This document shows positions 7,313 to 14,349 of a stretch of DNA of 29,979 bases, piece after piece. The notes beneath the pieces are model-generated. The model did not search any database, was not told the DNA's origin, and was given only the letters and a program-made list of their open reading frames with translations. Origin of the DNA: Chloroflexota bacterium (lineage in GTDB: Bacteria; Chloroflexota; Ktedonobacteria; Ktedonobacterales; Ktedonobacteraceae); the NCBI GenBank assembly GCA_902810755.1, contig CADDYT010000070.1, forward strand, positions 1 through 29,979, given 5' to 3'. The translations under genes and the position numbers were made by a program. Within the stretch, counting starts at the first letter, position 1. Each line of letters begins with the position of its first letter.

Positions 7313-7756
7313 CTAACGAGCGCAGCCAGCCGACAGCGGGTTGAGGCCAGGTGGCATCGGGGTAAATGTACTCACCGGCGGCAAGCCATCGGGTGCTTCA
7401 CGCAAGGCAGAGCGTAACGTCGTAAGTGACCACGTCGCGGTGCCATCTTCTTTGCGCACGGGCTGGCGACGGAGTTCTTGCAGAATACGTACTCGCTCAG
7501 TAGAGCCATAACTGCGGGGATGGCCACTACGAGGAAGGTCATCGAGAGCCGCAAGACCTCGTTCTTGAAAGCGGCGAAGCAACCGGGTAACGGTTTTCTG
7601 GGCTTTCCAGCTTGCTGCTTTCGCCGCATCTGTCAGGGTTTTTCCCGCTGCCTGGTGCTGCCCCGCGGGAGAGTCTGCGGCCTGCCTTAGCCAGGCCGTC
7701 TTCTCCTGACGCTCCCGCCTGATTCCTTGTCTCCAATTATCTGGCCTGGCATCCGC
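7313..7756 (-). mobile_element. IS630-type transposase remnant (helix-turn-helix part)
   Basis: Read leftward, the frame is open from 7756 to 7313, though the only ATG in it is at 7582. It encodes an HTH region, TLTDAAKAASWKAQ then VTRLLRRFQERGLAALDDLPRSGHPR and a second helical part ending ATWSLTTLRSALRE. This is the N-terminal winged-helix pattern of IS630-like transposases. The catalytic DDE domain is absent; after about residue 130 the frame turns into unrelated sequence and stops. There is no intact start, no recognised terminal inverted repeat and no catalytic domain, so it is a dead relic. It supports past transposition between the mer unit and the next gene. The stretch from 7757 to the promoter at 7882 has only short palindromes. 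Confidence 0.65.
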
Positions 7757-7852
7757 TCATAACTCGAACACTCTTTGACAGCATCAGCCTGGAAATCGCT
7801 TTTGTTTGTCAAAGCTCACCAGGATAGGTACTAATACGCTATTGTTTTTACA

Positions 7853-7864
7853 TAACGTTCGTTA
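7853..7864. promoter_or_regulatory. Short palindrome upstream of the DUF2079 gene
   Basis: TAACG-TT-CGTTA is a perfect inverted repeat 18 nt upstream of the proposed -35 box. A second one, AAGCAA-TTA-TTGCTT (7873-7887), overlaps the -35 itself. Either may bind a regulator; none is identified. Confidence 0.3.
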
Positions 7865-7881
7865 AGATAGATAAGCAATTA

Positions 7882-7909
7882 TTGCTTTTGAGCGTAGCAC
7901 AACTATACT
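7882..7909 (+). promoter_or_regulatory. Candidate promoter of the DUF2079 gene
   Basis: TTGCTT (7882-7887), 16 nt, TATACT (7904-7909). The -10 box is 5 of 6 to consensus. It places the transcript start near 7916, which excludes the TTG at 7882 as the start codon and supports the ATG at 7936. Confidence 0.45.
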
Positions 7910-7935
7910 CAGTTTCACAGGGGAATTGGAACCGT

Positions 7936-9756
7936 ATGCAAAAATTTGTAAAGCTGCTGCACCTGGCATGGCAACGCGGATATGCCAGGTGGAAGAGAGG
8001 AGTGTACGCGCCACCTGAGCCAATGGCAAAAACTCGCGACTTCTGGATAGCGATGGGGCTGGTGGCAGTGGCTGCTCTGGCCTACAGCATCTACTTCTGT
8101 ATTTTTCTGACGACGAAGCATCAGGCATTTCTGACGAATGGCGAAGATCTGGGTATCATGGATCAGGCCATCTGGAACCTGCTGCACGGGTCGATGCTGT
8201 ATCAGACGATCTGCAATTCGCTTACCGATACTAACTGCTACGGACTGAACGGCATTACCCGCTTTGCCATCCATTTTGAGCCAATACTTTTCCCCATCTC
8301 CCTGCTCTACCTGCTCTGGCCCGACCCCGAAACCTTGATGATCTTTCAGGTGCTGGTGGTGGCAAGCGGGGCGTTTCCTGCCTTCTGGCTGGCGCGCCTG
8401 CGTCTGCGCAACGCCTGGGCCGCCGTACCTTTCGCCCTGCTCTACCTGCTCTATCCCGCCGGGCAGTACGCCGTCAATTTCGATTTTCATGCCGAGACGC
8501 TGACCATCGCCTTGCTGCTCTTTGCCCTCTATTTTCTATACGTGCGCAAGACAGGGTGGTCGCTGGTTTTTGTGGTGTTGTGCCTGGCCTGCAAGGAAGA
8601 GATTGCCGGGGTTGTCTTCATGCTCGGCCTGTGGACACTGCTTTTGCAGGGACGCTGGCGACCGGGAACAGGACTGGCCGGCCTGGCTATTGGCTGGACG
8701 GTAATGGGTTTAATCGTGGTTCACTATGCCAGCCCCATCGGGCATTCGCTGCTCGCCCCTCGCTTCGCCTATCTCGGCAACAGCCCCGTCCAGGTCGCGC
8801 TCACCATTCTGACACACCCCGTACAGATGGTACAGCAACACCTACTGGAAGCGGCGCATATGCATTACCTGCGCGACCTGCTGGCCCCTGCCGGTTACTT
8901 ACCGCTGCTGGCCCCCTGGGTGCTGATTCTCGCCAGTCCGACGCTCGCGCTGAACCTGCTCAGTTCCACACCGAACATGTATAGCGGCGATTTCCAGTAC
9001 AACGCCGAGATCATCCCGATCCTGATTTTTTCCAGCATCGAGGCTATAGTCCTGCTGCTCTGGATAGTGCGCTGGCTGATGGCACGTTTGAGCCAGAGGG
9101 CCGGTTCCGGGAAGAGCCGGGAGAGCGCAAACCAACGGGCCAGGCCAGCCGCAAGAGGTGGCCCTACGATAGGCGAATCACATGGGCGCACCGTGGATCG
9201 TAGGGCCACCTCTTGCGGCTGGCCTGGGTACGCGGCATTAAGAATGCCTGTCCGAATGCACTGGCCCTCGCTTTCACAACTGACTCAGATCAGCCTGCTT
9301 ACACTGCTCCTGTGCTACATGCTCGTGCGCCTCTTCAACAGCACGGTCCAGTACAATGTCTACAGCGTGATGCCTTACGCGCACGGCTTCGTCAAGCCTC
9401 AGGTGACGCAGCATGATAAGCTGGCTGCCCGCTTCCTGAAGGAAATTCCACCTGATGCCTCCGTTTCGGCCCAGACAACGCTGGTGCCGCATCTGAGCGA
9501 GCGCCAGTCTATCTATCTCTTTCCCTATGGCGTCGGTCATGCCGATTACATCTTTCTGGATGCCAGCGCCTACACCTACCCTTTCAAGGGTTATCAGGAC
9601 TACACCGCCTCGGTAAAAAACATCCTACAGCAGGGCAATTATGGCATTCTGGATATGGGCGATAGCTACCTGCTGCTCAAACGGGGCTACCCGCAATCGG
9701 ATATCGCCCCCGCCATCCAGATGATCGACAACGACGCGGGCGATCGCCCTGACTGA
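7936..9756 (+). CDS. DUF2079 family polytopic membrane protein
   Basis: 606 residues from the ATG at 7936 (GGGGAATTGGA just upstream, promoter at 7882). Many membrane helices are visible. The signatures GEDLGIMDQAIWNLLHG and ITRFAIHFEPILFPISLLYLL, and later YAVNFDFHAETL and CKEEIAG, fit DUF2079 proteins, which resemble membrane glycosyltransferases of the GT-C type with acidic residues in an early outer loop. Function is unproven; a lipid-linked sugar donor is a common suggestion. A polar linker at about residues 390-435 contains sequence encoded by a 31-bp perfect inverted repeat (separate entry), possibly an inserted element. The C-terminal part (TQHDKLAARFLKEIPPDASV, then HLSERQSIYLFP) is a likely outer domain. 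It converges with the next gene at a 32-nt gap. Confidence 0.85.
   Translation: MQKFVKLLHLAWQRGYARWKRGVYAPPEPMAKTRDFWIAMGLVAVAALAYSIYFCIFLTTKHQAFLTNGEDLGIMDQAIWNLLHGSMLYQTICNSLTDTNCYGLNGITRFAIHFEPILFPISLLYLLWPDPETLMIFQVLVVASGAFPAFWLARLRLRNAWAAVPFALLYLLYPAGQYAVNFDFHAETLTIALLLFALYFLYVRKTGWSLVFVVLCLACKEEIAGVVFMLGLWTLLLQGRWRPGTGLAGLAIGWTVMGLIVVHYASPIGHSLLAPRFAYLGNSPVQVALTILTHPVQMVQQHLLEAAHMHYLRDLLAPAGYLPLLAPWVLILASPTLALNLLSSTPNMYSGDFQYNAEIIPILIFSSIEAIVLLLWIVRWLMARLSQRAGSGKSRESANQRARPAARGGPTIGESHGRTVDRRATSCGWPGYAALRMPVRMHWPSLSQLTQISLLTLLLCYMLVRLFNSTVQYNVYSVMPYAHGFVKPQVTQHDKLAARFLKEIPPDASVSAQTTLVPHLSERQSIYLFPYGVGHADYIFLDASAYTYPFKGYQDYTASVKNILQQGNYGILDMGDSYLLLKRGYPQSDIAPAIQMIDNDAGDRPD
9140..9227. 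repeat. 31-bp perfect inverted repeat inside the DUF2079 gene
   Basis: Bases 9140-9170 are the exact reverse complement of 9197-9227, with a 26-nt spacer. Each arm begins or ends with the segment GGCCAGCCGCAAGAGG or its complement. It is translated in frame as a Arg/Gly/Ser-rich linker (about residues 402-431). Length and perfection far exceed chance, so it looks like a small palindromic or MITE-like element lodged in a coding region. Confidence 0.92.
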
Positions 9757-9788
9757 GCCTGCCCCGGCTGGCCCTGCGGGATGGCTGG

Positions 9789-10796
9789 TTAATGGCTATA
9801 AGAACTCCCCCGAACGGGACTGACGGGGTCGATGGGCTTGAGGCCAGCTTCGATCTCCTGGCGATATGGCGCCAGGAATGGCGGTAGCGACAGGCTCTCG
9901 CCAAGATGCTCAAAATCTTCGTCGGTGGTGAAGCCCGGGCCTTCGGTAGCGATCTCGAAGAGGACGCCGCCCGGCTCGCGGAAGTAGACGGAGCGGAAGT
10001 AGTAGCGGTCAATAACGGGTGTCGCGGCCAGCCCGGCTTCGACCAGCCGCTCGCGCCATGCACGATGCTGCTCCTCATCGGGCGTGCGGAAGGCCACGTG
10101 GTGAACGCCGCCCGCGCCAACGCGCATGCGACGCGGCAAATCCGGTCGCGCTATCAGTCGCACCTCCGCGCCCGGCCCACCGGGGCCAACCTCAAACAGC
10201 GCCGCCTGGCTGCCTTTTTCGGCGTATTCGGCCACCTTTCTGAAACCCAGCACTTCTGTCAGCACTGCCGCCGTTGGCTGCAAGCTGCGCACCGTCAGGG
10301 TCACGCCTTCCAGGCCGCGAATAGCCACTTCAGCAGGCACGGGGCTTTTTGCCCAGGGATGGCCGGGGTTGACGCCGGAAAGCCCTGCCGCCAGCGTGTC
10401 ATCCACAAGTTCGAGCCGCTGCCCTTCAGGGTCGGTAAAGGCCAGCACCGCGCGGCCCGTGCGCTCTACGATGCCGCTGTGCGCCACCCCGTATTCGTTG
10501 AAACGCTGCACCCACCAGTCGAGCGCCTCGCGGCCCGGCACGCGAAACGCAGTGCCGGAGATCATGCCCGCCCCCGGCACGTGCTGGCCGATGTTGGCCC
10601 AGTCGAAAAACGTCATCTCGGTTCCCGCGTTGCCCCGTTCATCCCCGTAGAAGAGATGATAGGCGCTGACATCATCCTGATTGACCGTCTTCTTGACGAG
10701 GCGCATACCCAGCACCTCAGTATAAAACGCGACATTCTCCGAAGGATTGCTGGTGACAGCCGTCACATGGTGCAATCCACCCAGCTCTATCGCCAT
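9789..10796 (-). CDS. Ring-cleaving dioxygenase / glyoxalase-fold (VOC) protein
   Basis: 335 residues. The start MAIELGGLHHVTAV at 10796 is chosen because AAAGGAAAC lies just upstream; 15 extra residues of the open frame are not needed. Two glyoxalase-type modules are visible. The first opens with GLHHVTAVTSNPSENVAFY and the second with GVHHVAFRTPDEE. Metal ligands expected in this fold are the His in each opening strand and Glu in GVLFEIATEGPGF. It matches MhqO/MhqE-like ring-cleaving dioxygenases, Fe(II)-dependent proteins linked to hydroquinone and catechol stress in Bacillus. The next gene upstream (DinB-like) reads the same way. A 15-nt palindrome at 10928 lies in its upstream region. 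Confidence 0.86.
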   Translation of the reverse strand: MAIELGGLHHVTAVTSNPSENVAFYTEVLGMRLVKKTVNQDDVSAYHLFYGDERGNAGTEMTFFDWANIGQHVPGAGMISGTAFRVPGREALDWWVQRFNEYGVAHSGIVERTGRAVLAFTDPEGQRLELVDDTLAAGLSGVNPGHPWAKSPVPAEVAIRGLEGVTLTVRSLQPTAAVLTEVLGFRKVAEYAEKGSQAALFEVGPGGPGAEVRLIARPDLPRRMRVGAGGVHHVAFRTPDEEQHRAWRERLVEAGLAATPVIDRYYFRSVYFREPGGVLFEIATEGPGFTTDEDFEHLGESLSLPPFLAPYRQEIEAGLKPIDPVSPVRGSSYSH

Positions 10797-10927
10797 TGCT
10801 GTTTCCTTTCTTGCCGACCTCTTTGCCAGCAAATAGCTCAAAAATCTCGCTTCTGTGATACCACTTCACAAAATAAGCACGCCCGCAGCCAGTCTTTTCT
10901 ATACAAGTGTATCACCTTTTGATCTTA

Positions 10928-10942
10928 CTAACAAAATGTTAG
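10928..10942. promoter_or_regulatory. Palindrome upstream of the dioxygenase gene
   Basis: CTAACA-AAA-TGTTAG lies between the DinB-like stop and the dioxygenase start. ATACA-AG-TGTAT is nearby to its left. Such sites could bind a MarR- or TetR-type regulator; no matching regulator is adjacent. Confidence 0.3.
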
Positions 10943-10962
10943 CGACAATTATTTCGGATACA

Positions 10963-11418
10963 TCAGTATTCCTCCGGCGGCACAGGAAAGCCACCAATGG
11001 CGCGAATGCCCATAATATTCCCTGCATGCACAAGGCCATGCGCCAGCCCGTCGGCAAGAGCATCAAGCCCCTTAATCTGCTGGCCCCAGGGCAGAATGTA
11101 CTCCTGCTCAAGCGCGCCATCTGGCAGCATGGCGAGAATTTCATCGACCATCAGGCATATTTCGTTCAGTTGCGGAACGAGGTCGGCAGCTTTCTCCGGC
11201 ACAACCACCGCATCAGGCCAGGGCCTGCCGCTGACGGTGGCAGCAAAACCAAGCAGGCTTTCACAGGCATGCAAAGCCACCTCTTCCAGAGAACGCTCAT
11301 CAATAGCGGGCGCGCGATAGCGCAACTGCTCATCCGTGAGACCTGCGACAACATGCTGCAATTGCGCGTTCAGGCGTTCATTTATGGCACGTAAAGCCTG
11401 TGTATTTATATTGTCCAT
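10963..11418 (-). CDS. DinB-like metal-dependent protein
   Basis: 151 residues. The start MDNINTQ at 11418 follows AAGGAG at 6 nt, better than the ATG five codons earlier. The sequence is mostly helical. His residues spaced as in DinB/YfiT four-helix bundles are visible: ALHACESLLGF in the second helix and LAHGLVHAGNIMGIRA in the last helix, which would bind a divalent metal. DinB-like proteins often act as thiol S-transferases using bacillithiol or mycothiol, or have unknown roles. It lies directly upstream of the dioxygenase on the same strand (about 165 nt gap), so a shared detoxification role is possible. Confidence 0.75.
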   Translation of the reverse strand: MDNINTQALRAINERLNAQLQHVVAGLTDEQLRYRAPAIDERSLEEVALHACESLLGFAATVSGRPWPDAVVVPEKAADLVPQLNEICLMVDEILAMLPDGALEQEYILPWGQQIKGLDALADGLAHGLVHAGNIMGIRAIGGFPVPPEEY

Positions 11419-11590
11419 CTGTTGCTCCTTCATTTCCTGTCCAGTCTATCCCTGAATAGCACGCATGGCTCATCTGTGGCGTTTCAGCTGGTTAGTACTC
11501 TCTCTGCTTGATACCTTGCAAAACTGGAAGAGGAGTGATATGAATGATGATAGTATTGGATGAGTTATGCCGAGCAAAGGTTGATGAAGG

Positions 11591-12064
11591 ATGAACAGCG
11601 AGCTACAAACACTCTATGAGCAGGATCAGGCAGACAGGCAATTTTCCTTGCCTGCTGATCTGGGAAAGCGCGACTCTGCCCGGCGCAGGCGTGTGGAGGA
11701 ATTGATAGATGCAGGGGAGTTACAGACTCCTGAAGATTACTATCACGCGGCAATGGTTTTCCAGCATGGAGGAACAGTTGAATATGCATGGCGCGCCTAT
11801 GAACTGGCAAAGCGGGCAGCAGAAATGGGCTATGATCGTGCGTGCTGGCTCACAGCTGCTGCCTATGATCGCTGGCTGATGCGACAGGGAAAGCCGCAAA
11901 AGTACGGGACGCAATACATTGCTGACGGCCCCTGCTGGAAACTGTGGCCTGTCGATACCACCACGACGGACGCCGAGCGTGCAGAATGGCATGTACCTCC
12001 CCTTGCAGAGGCGCAACAACGGGCTATAGAGTTGACCCGAAAGAGACCACCACAGCAGTTATAG
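11591..12064 (+). CDS. DUF6624-like hypothetical protein
   Basis: 157 residues, cytoplasmic, no signal peptide. AAAGG lies 9 nt upstream of the ATG. The visible pattern is a N-terminal LYEQDQADR, then ARRRRVEELIDAGELQTPEDYYHAAMVFQHGG, a helix pair of Sel1-like flavour (AYELAKRAAEMGYDRACWLTAAAYDRWLM) and the motif RQGKPQKYGTQY. The last motif and the DQxxR start match DUF6624 proteins, for which no reaction is known. The region between it and the divergent DinB-like gene is about 170 nt and contains a weak TTGCAA-17-TATGAA promoter candidate. A 9-bp hairpin follows the stop. Confidence 0.65.
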   Translation: MNSELQTLYEQDQADRQFSLPADLGKRDSARRRRVEELIDAGELQTPEDYYHAAMVFQHGGTVEYAWRAYELAKRAAEMGYDRACWLTAAAYDRWLMRQGKPQKYGTQYIADGPCWKLWPVDTTTTDAERAEWHVPPLAEAQQRAIELTRKRPPQQL

Positions 12065-12082
12065 ATTTCCTTAACCTGACGC

Positions 12083-12114
12083 AGGCTATGCATGTAGGAA
12101 GTATGGCATAGCCT
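12083..12114 (+). terminator. Hairpin after the DUF6624-like gene
   Basis: AGGCTATGC (12083-12091) and GCATAGCCT (12106-12114) are perfect complements with a 14-nt loop, 19 nt after the stop. No strong T run follows, so intrinsic termination is uncertain. Confidence 0.42.
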
Positions 12115-12238
12115 ACTTGATGTAGACCATAGTCAGCGCGCGCGTTCACTGGTATATTTAGATCGTGCGAGATAAAGACAGCGTTCTCCACGTTTTTCTA
12201 GTTGTAAGGTATGTACTTTCCCTGAGATAGAAAGAGAG

Positions 12239-13312
12239 ATGGGCATGGGGGCTAAACGTCGGAATGGGACGAAGAAAAGACAGGCCAGCCGCTATGTCGT
12301 GTTGTTTTCCTGTGTTCTCGTTACTATGCTTCTGCTGCTGCTCGCTTACAAACTGCTGGCAGCGCAGCCAGAACAGACGCAGGCCGACTCGAAAAGCGCG
12401 ACACCGACCGCGCATGGAAAAACGCCGACAATGGGGACATACAGGGCAACGGCAACGCCGACAAATACGGCGGCGGGGACGAACTGGCGCGAGAATATTA
12501 CGCAGTTGCACCAGCTAGAAGGGCTGGATAGCTGGATGTGGCAGGTGAGTCTGCCGCAACACCGGCTGGTTATTTTCTACGGCAATCCCCTTTCGCCGGT
12601 AATGGGACCAATCGGGCAATACTCGGATGCCAACCTGATCGCTCACCTGCAGGAGCAGGCGCAGGTGTATGCCAGCCTCGACCCCACGCACCCGGTCGTA
12701 CCGGCGCTGGATTATGTCTCGCCCATCGCGCAGCCCGTGCCGATGGCCGATGGCACGTGGGTCTATCGCATGCCGGATGCCTCCATCCAGCACTACGTGA
12801 CGCTGGCAAACGAGAACCACGCGCTATTTTTCTTTGATATGCAGATAGGACACAGCACGGTGCAGAAAGAGGTTCAGCATGTCTGGTCCTACCTGGAACA
12901 GCCAGGGGTTGACCTCTCGCTCGACCCGGAATTTGACATGGCCCCCGGCGACGTTCCCTCCGTCGAGTTCGGACGCATGTACGCCTCCGAGATCAACTGG
13001 GCCATCGACCAGCTTTCCAACCTCGTCACCACCTACCACCTGCCGCCCAAAATCCTGATCATCCACCAGTTTCTCGAATCGATGCTGCCCGACTGGCAAA
13101 AGATCAAACTGCAGCCCGGCGTCGAGGTCGTAACCTGCGTCGACGGCTTCGGCCCGCCTGGATCAAAGATCGGCGATTACGAGGTGTTCGATCACCAGCA
13201 ACTCATCGAATATCCGGGCATGAAGCTCTTCTACAGGCTGGATAAGCCCCTGATGTCGCCGCAGGATGTGCTGGCACTCAACCCGCCACCGCTGATGGTG
13301 ATGTACCAGTGA
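12239..13312 (+). CDS. Membrane-anchored extracytoplasmic protein, unknown function
   Basis: 357 residues; the ATG at 12245 is an alternative start because AAAGAGAG lies almost against 12239. A basic N-terminus (KRRNGTKKRQ) and one strong helix (about 20-42) are followed by a Thr/Pro/Ala-rich stalk (TPTAHGKTPTMGTYRATATPTNT) typical of surface proteins. The main domain (about 90-357) alternates strands and helices: LVIFYGNPLSP, VPALDYVSPIAQP, LSLDPEFDM, PKILIIHQFLESMLPDW, VEVVTCVDGFGPPGSKIGDYEVF and MKLFYRLDKPLMSPQDVL. The repeated strand-ending acids and the D-P-E-F, H-Q-F and D-G-F sites suggest a TIM-barrel fold like a glycoside hydrolase, but this is inferred. I do not recognise a named family. 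Confidence 0.65.
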   Translation: MGMGAKRRNGTKKRQASRYVVLFSCVLVTMLLLLLAYKLLAAQPEQTQADSKSATPTAHGKTPTMGTYRATATPTNTAAGTNWRENITQLHQLEGLDSWMWQVSLPQHRLVIFYGNPLSPVMGPIGQYSDANLIAHLQEQAQVYASLDPTHPVVPALDYVSPIAQPVPMADGTWVYRMPDASIQHYVTLANENHALFFFDMQIGHSTVQKEVQHVWSYLEQPGVDLSLDPEFDMAPGDVPSVEFGRMYASEINWAIDQLSNLVTTYHLPPKILIIHQFLESMLPDWQKIKLQPGVEVVTCVDGFGPPGSKIGDYEVFDHQQLIEYPGMKLFYRLDKPLMSPQDVLALNPPPLMVMYQ

Positions 13313-13327
13313 GAGACGAAATCTCAC
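13309..13327 (+). terminator. Small hairpin overlapping the stop codon
   Basis: GTGAGA (13309-13314) pairs with TCTCAC (13322-13327) over a 7-nt loop and includes the TGA stop. No T run follows; weak support. Confidence 0.25.
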
Positions 13328-13387
13328 ATCATGCCACAGAAACATCACCCCTTTTGCGCACTATCCCAGAATTACCTGCTTTTCCCC

Positions 13388-13416
13388 TTGATATTCTTTT
13401 CAATAGCGGTTATAAT
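13388..13416 (+). promoter_or_regulatory. Strong promoter of the TetR gene
   Basis: TTGATA (13388-13393), exactly 17 nt, TATAAT (13411-13416, perfect -10). The operator cluster begins at the next base, so the regulator's own promoter is expected to be repressed by it. Confidence 0.72.
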
Positions 13417-13452
13417 CTAACCAGATAGTTAGTTAACCATATGGTTAGTTAG
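13417..13452. promoter_or_regulatory. TetR operator cluster (autoregulation)
   Basis: CTAAC-CAGATA-GTTAG (13417-13432) is followed by the 14-bp perfect palindrome TAACCATATGGTTA (13434-13447) and another GTTAG. The core ATAGTTAGTTAA is shared exactly with the region ahead of the MFS exporter gene, as expected for one TetR protein controlling both. Confidence 0.66.
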
Positions 13453-13471
13453 CAAAGGAGATGAGGAGAGA

Positions 13472-14239
13472 ATGTCTGAAGCTGGAGAGCCTGGCGATCA
13501 ACGAGGACTTGTCCAGGATACCGGGGTTGCAGGCGAACGTCCAGTGCCGCCCTTGCCGCCGCTCAGGAGTCGAAGAGGGCGAGCGCATAACGCGGAGGGG
13601 GCACGGGAGGCAATACTGAACGCTGCGGAAGAAGTCTTCGCAGAACACGGGTTCGATGGCGCGCGGGTCGATGCCATCGCGGCAAAGTCGGGCTACAACA
13701 AGAGCCTGATCTTTCAATACTTTGGCGATAAGCTCGGACTGTATACAGAGGTGAACCGGCGGATTGACAGGGAGTTGAACGCGCTTTCGGGGCGTGTCCT
13801 GGCTCCTTTCCTTGAAGACGAGGATGCTGCCACCGACCCGCGCCGCTTCAGGGCCTTGCTCGAAACGGTGATTGGAGTGCTGTTTGATGCCATGCTCAAA
13901 CATCCGCATGTGTTGCGCATTATTCTCTGGGAGCAGGCCGAGGGATGGCAAACTTACACAAAAATCATGTCACAACTTGATACAGGGGATGTTGACCGGA
14001 TCAGAACACTTTTTTCTAAAGCCCGCAGCGCAGGATTACTGCGATCGGATTTCGACCCCTTCGTCCAGATTGTTATGGCAGAGGAGATGTGCTGGTCCTA
14101 CCTCGCCTCCATTCCTCTCTATCAGATGTTCACGAATGAAGATCTGTCCTCTGCACCAGCGATCACACGCGCGCGGAAGTACCTTGTTGATTTTATCGTT
14201 CATGGGATGATGGTCGATCCAGAGGACAACGAGAACTGA
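13472..14239 (+). CDS. TetR/AcrR-family transcriptional regulator
   Basis: 255 residues, with GAGGAGAG before the ATG. About 38 disordered residues precede the DNA-binding domain. AREAILNAAEEVFAEHGFDGARVDAIAAKSGYNKSLIFQYFGDKLGLYTEV is the TetR helix-turn-helix pattern (residues about 44-95; only part quoted here by motif: VFAEHGFDGA, IAAKSGYNKSLIFQYF). The rest is an all-helical ligand domain (about 100-245) that would bind a small molecule and release DNA. The gene is 110 nt upstream of an MFS exporter in the same direction, and both promoters carry matching TTAGTTA palindromes. It probably represses itself and the exporter until a drug-like ligand appears. Confidence 0.92.
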   Translation: MSEAGEPGDQRGLVQDTGVAGERPVPPLPPLRSRRGRAHNAEGAREAILNAAEEVFAEHGFDGARVDAIAAKSGYNKSLIFQYFGDKLGLYTEVNRRIDRELNALSGRVLAPFLEDEDAATDPRRFRALLETVIGVLFDAMLKHPHVLRIILWEQAEGWQTYTKIMSQLDTGDVDRIRTLFSKARSAGLLRSDFDPFVQIVMAEEMCWSYLASIPLYQMFTNEDLSSAPAITRARKYLVDFIVHGMMVDPEDNEN

Positions 14240-14295
14240 GCCTGTAGATTGACCTGTACAAGATCCCATAAGAGGGGTTGGCTTTGCCGCAATAC

Positions 14296-14333
14296 AACTA
14301 AATAGTTAGTTAATAAAACAAACAGTTAGTTTG
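14296..14333. promoter_or_regulatory. TetR operator sites ahead of the MFS gene
   Basis: AACTAA-ATAG-TTAGTT (14296-14311) and CAAAC-AGTTA-GTTTG (14319-14333) are both inverted repeats just before the ribosome site. ATAGTTAGTTAA repeats the sequence at the TetR promoter. A weak promoter, TTGGCT (14278-14283) with AATAGT (14301-14306), overlaps the first site. Confidence 0.58.
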
Positions 14334-14349
14334 AAAGGAGATGGTCATC

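Noticed and set aside
7173..7380. Leftward open frame next to the IS630 relic (contains LRSLGGKLGLATDRDGLYLL)
   Set aside because: No start codon, no recognised family, and it lies in a scar region; could be a transposase frameshift tail or unrelated debris.
9906..10922. Long rightward ORF opposite the dioxygenase gene
   Set aside because: Shadow of the glyoxalase-fold gene; composition and motifs support the leftward frame only.
11539..11562. Seven-codon leader ORF with GGAG before the DUF6624-like gene
   Set aside because: Too short; no run of regulatory codons and no attenuator-like hairpins to support a leader peptide.
14249..14277. TTGACC as a -35 box for the MFS gene
   Set aside because: No acceptable -10 at 16-18 nt; the closer TTGGCT/AATAGT pair fits the operator position better.
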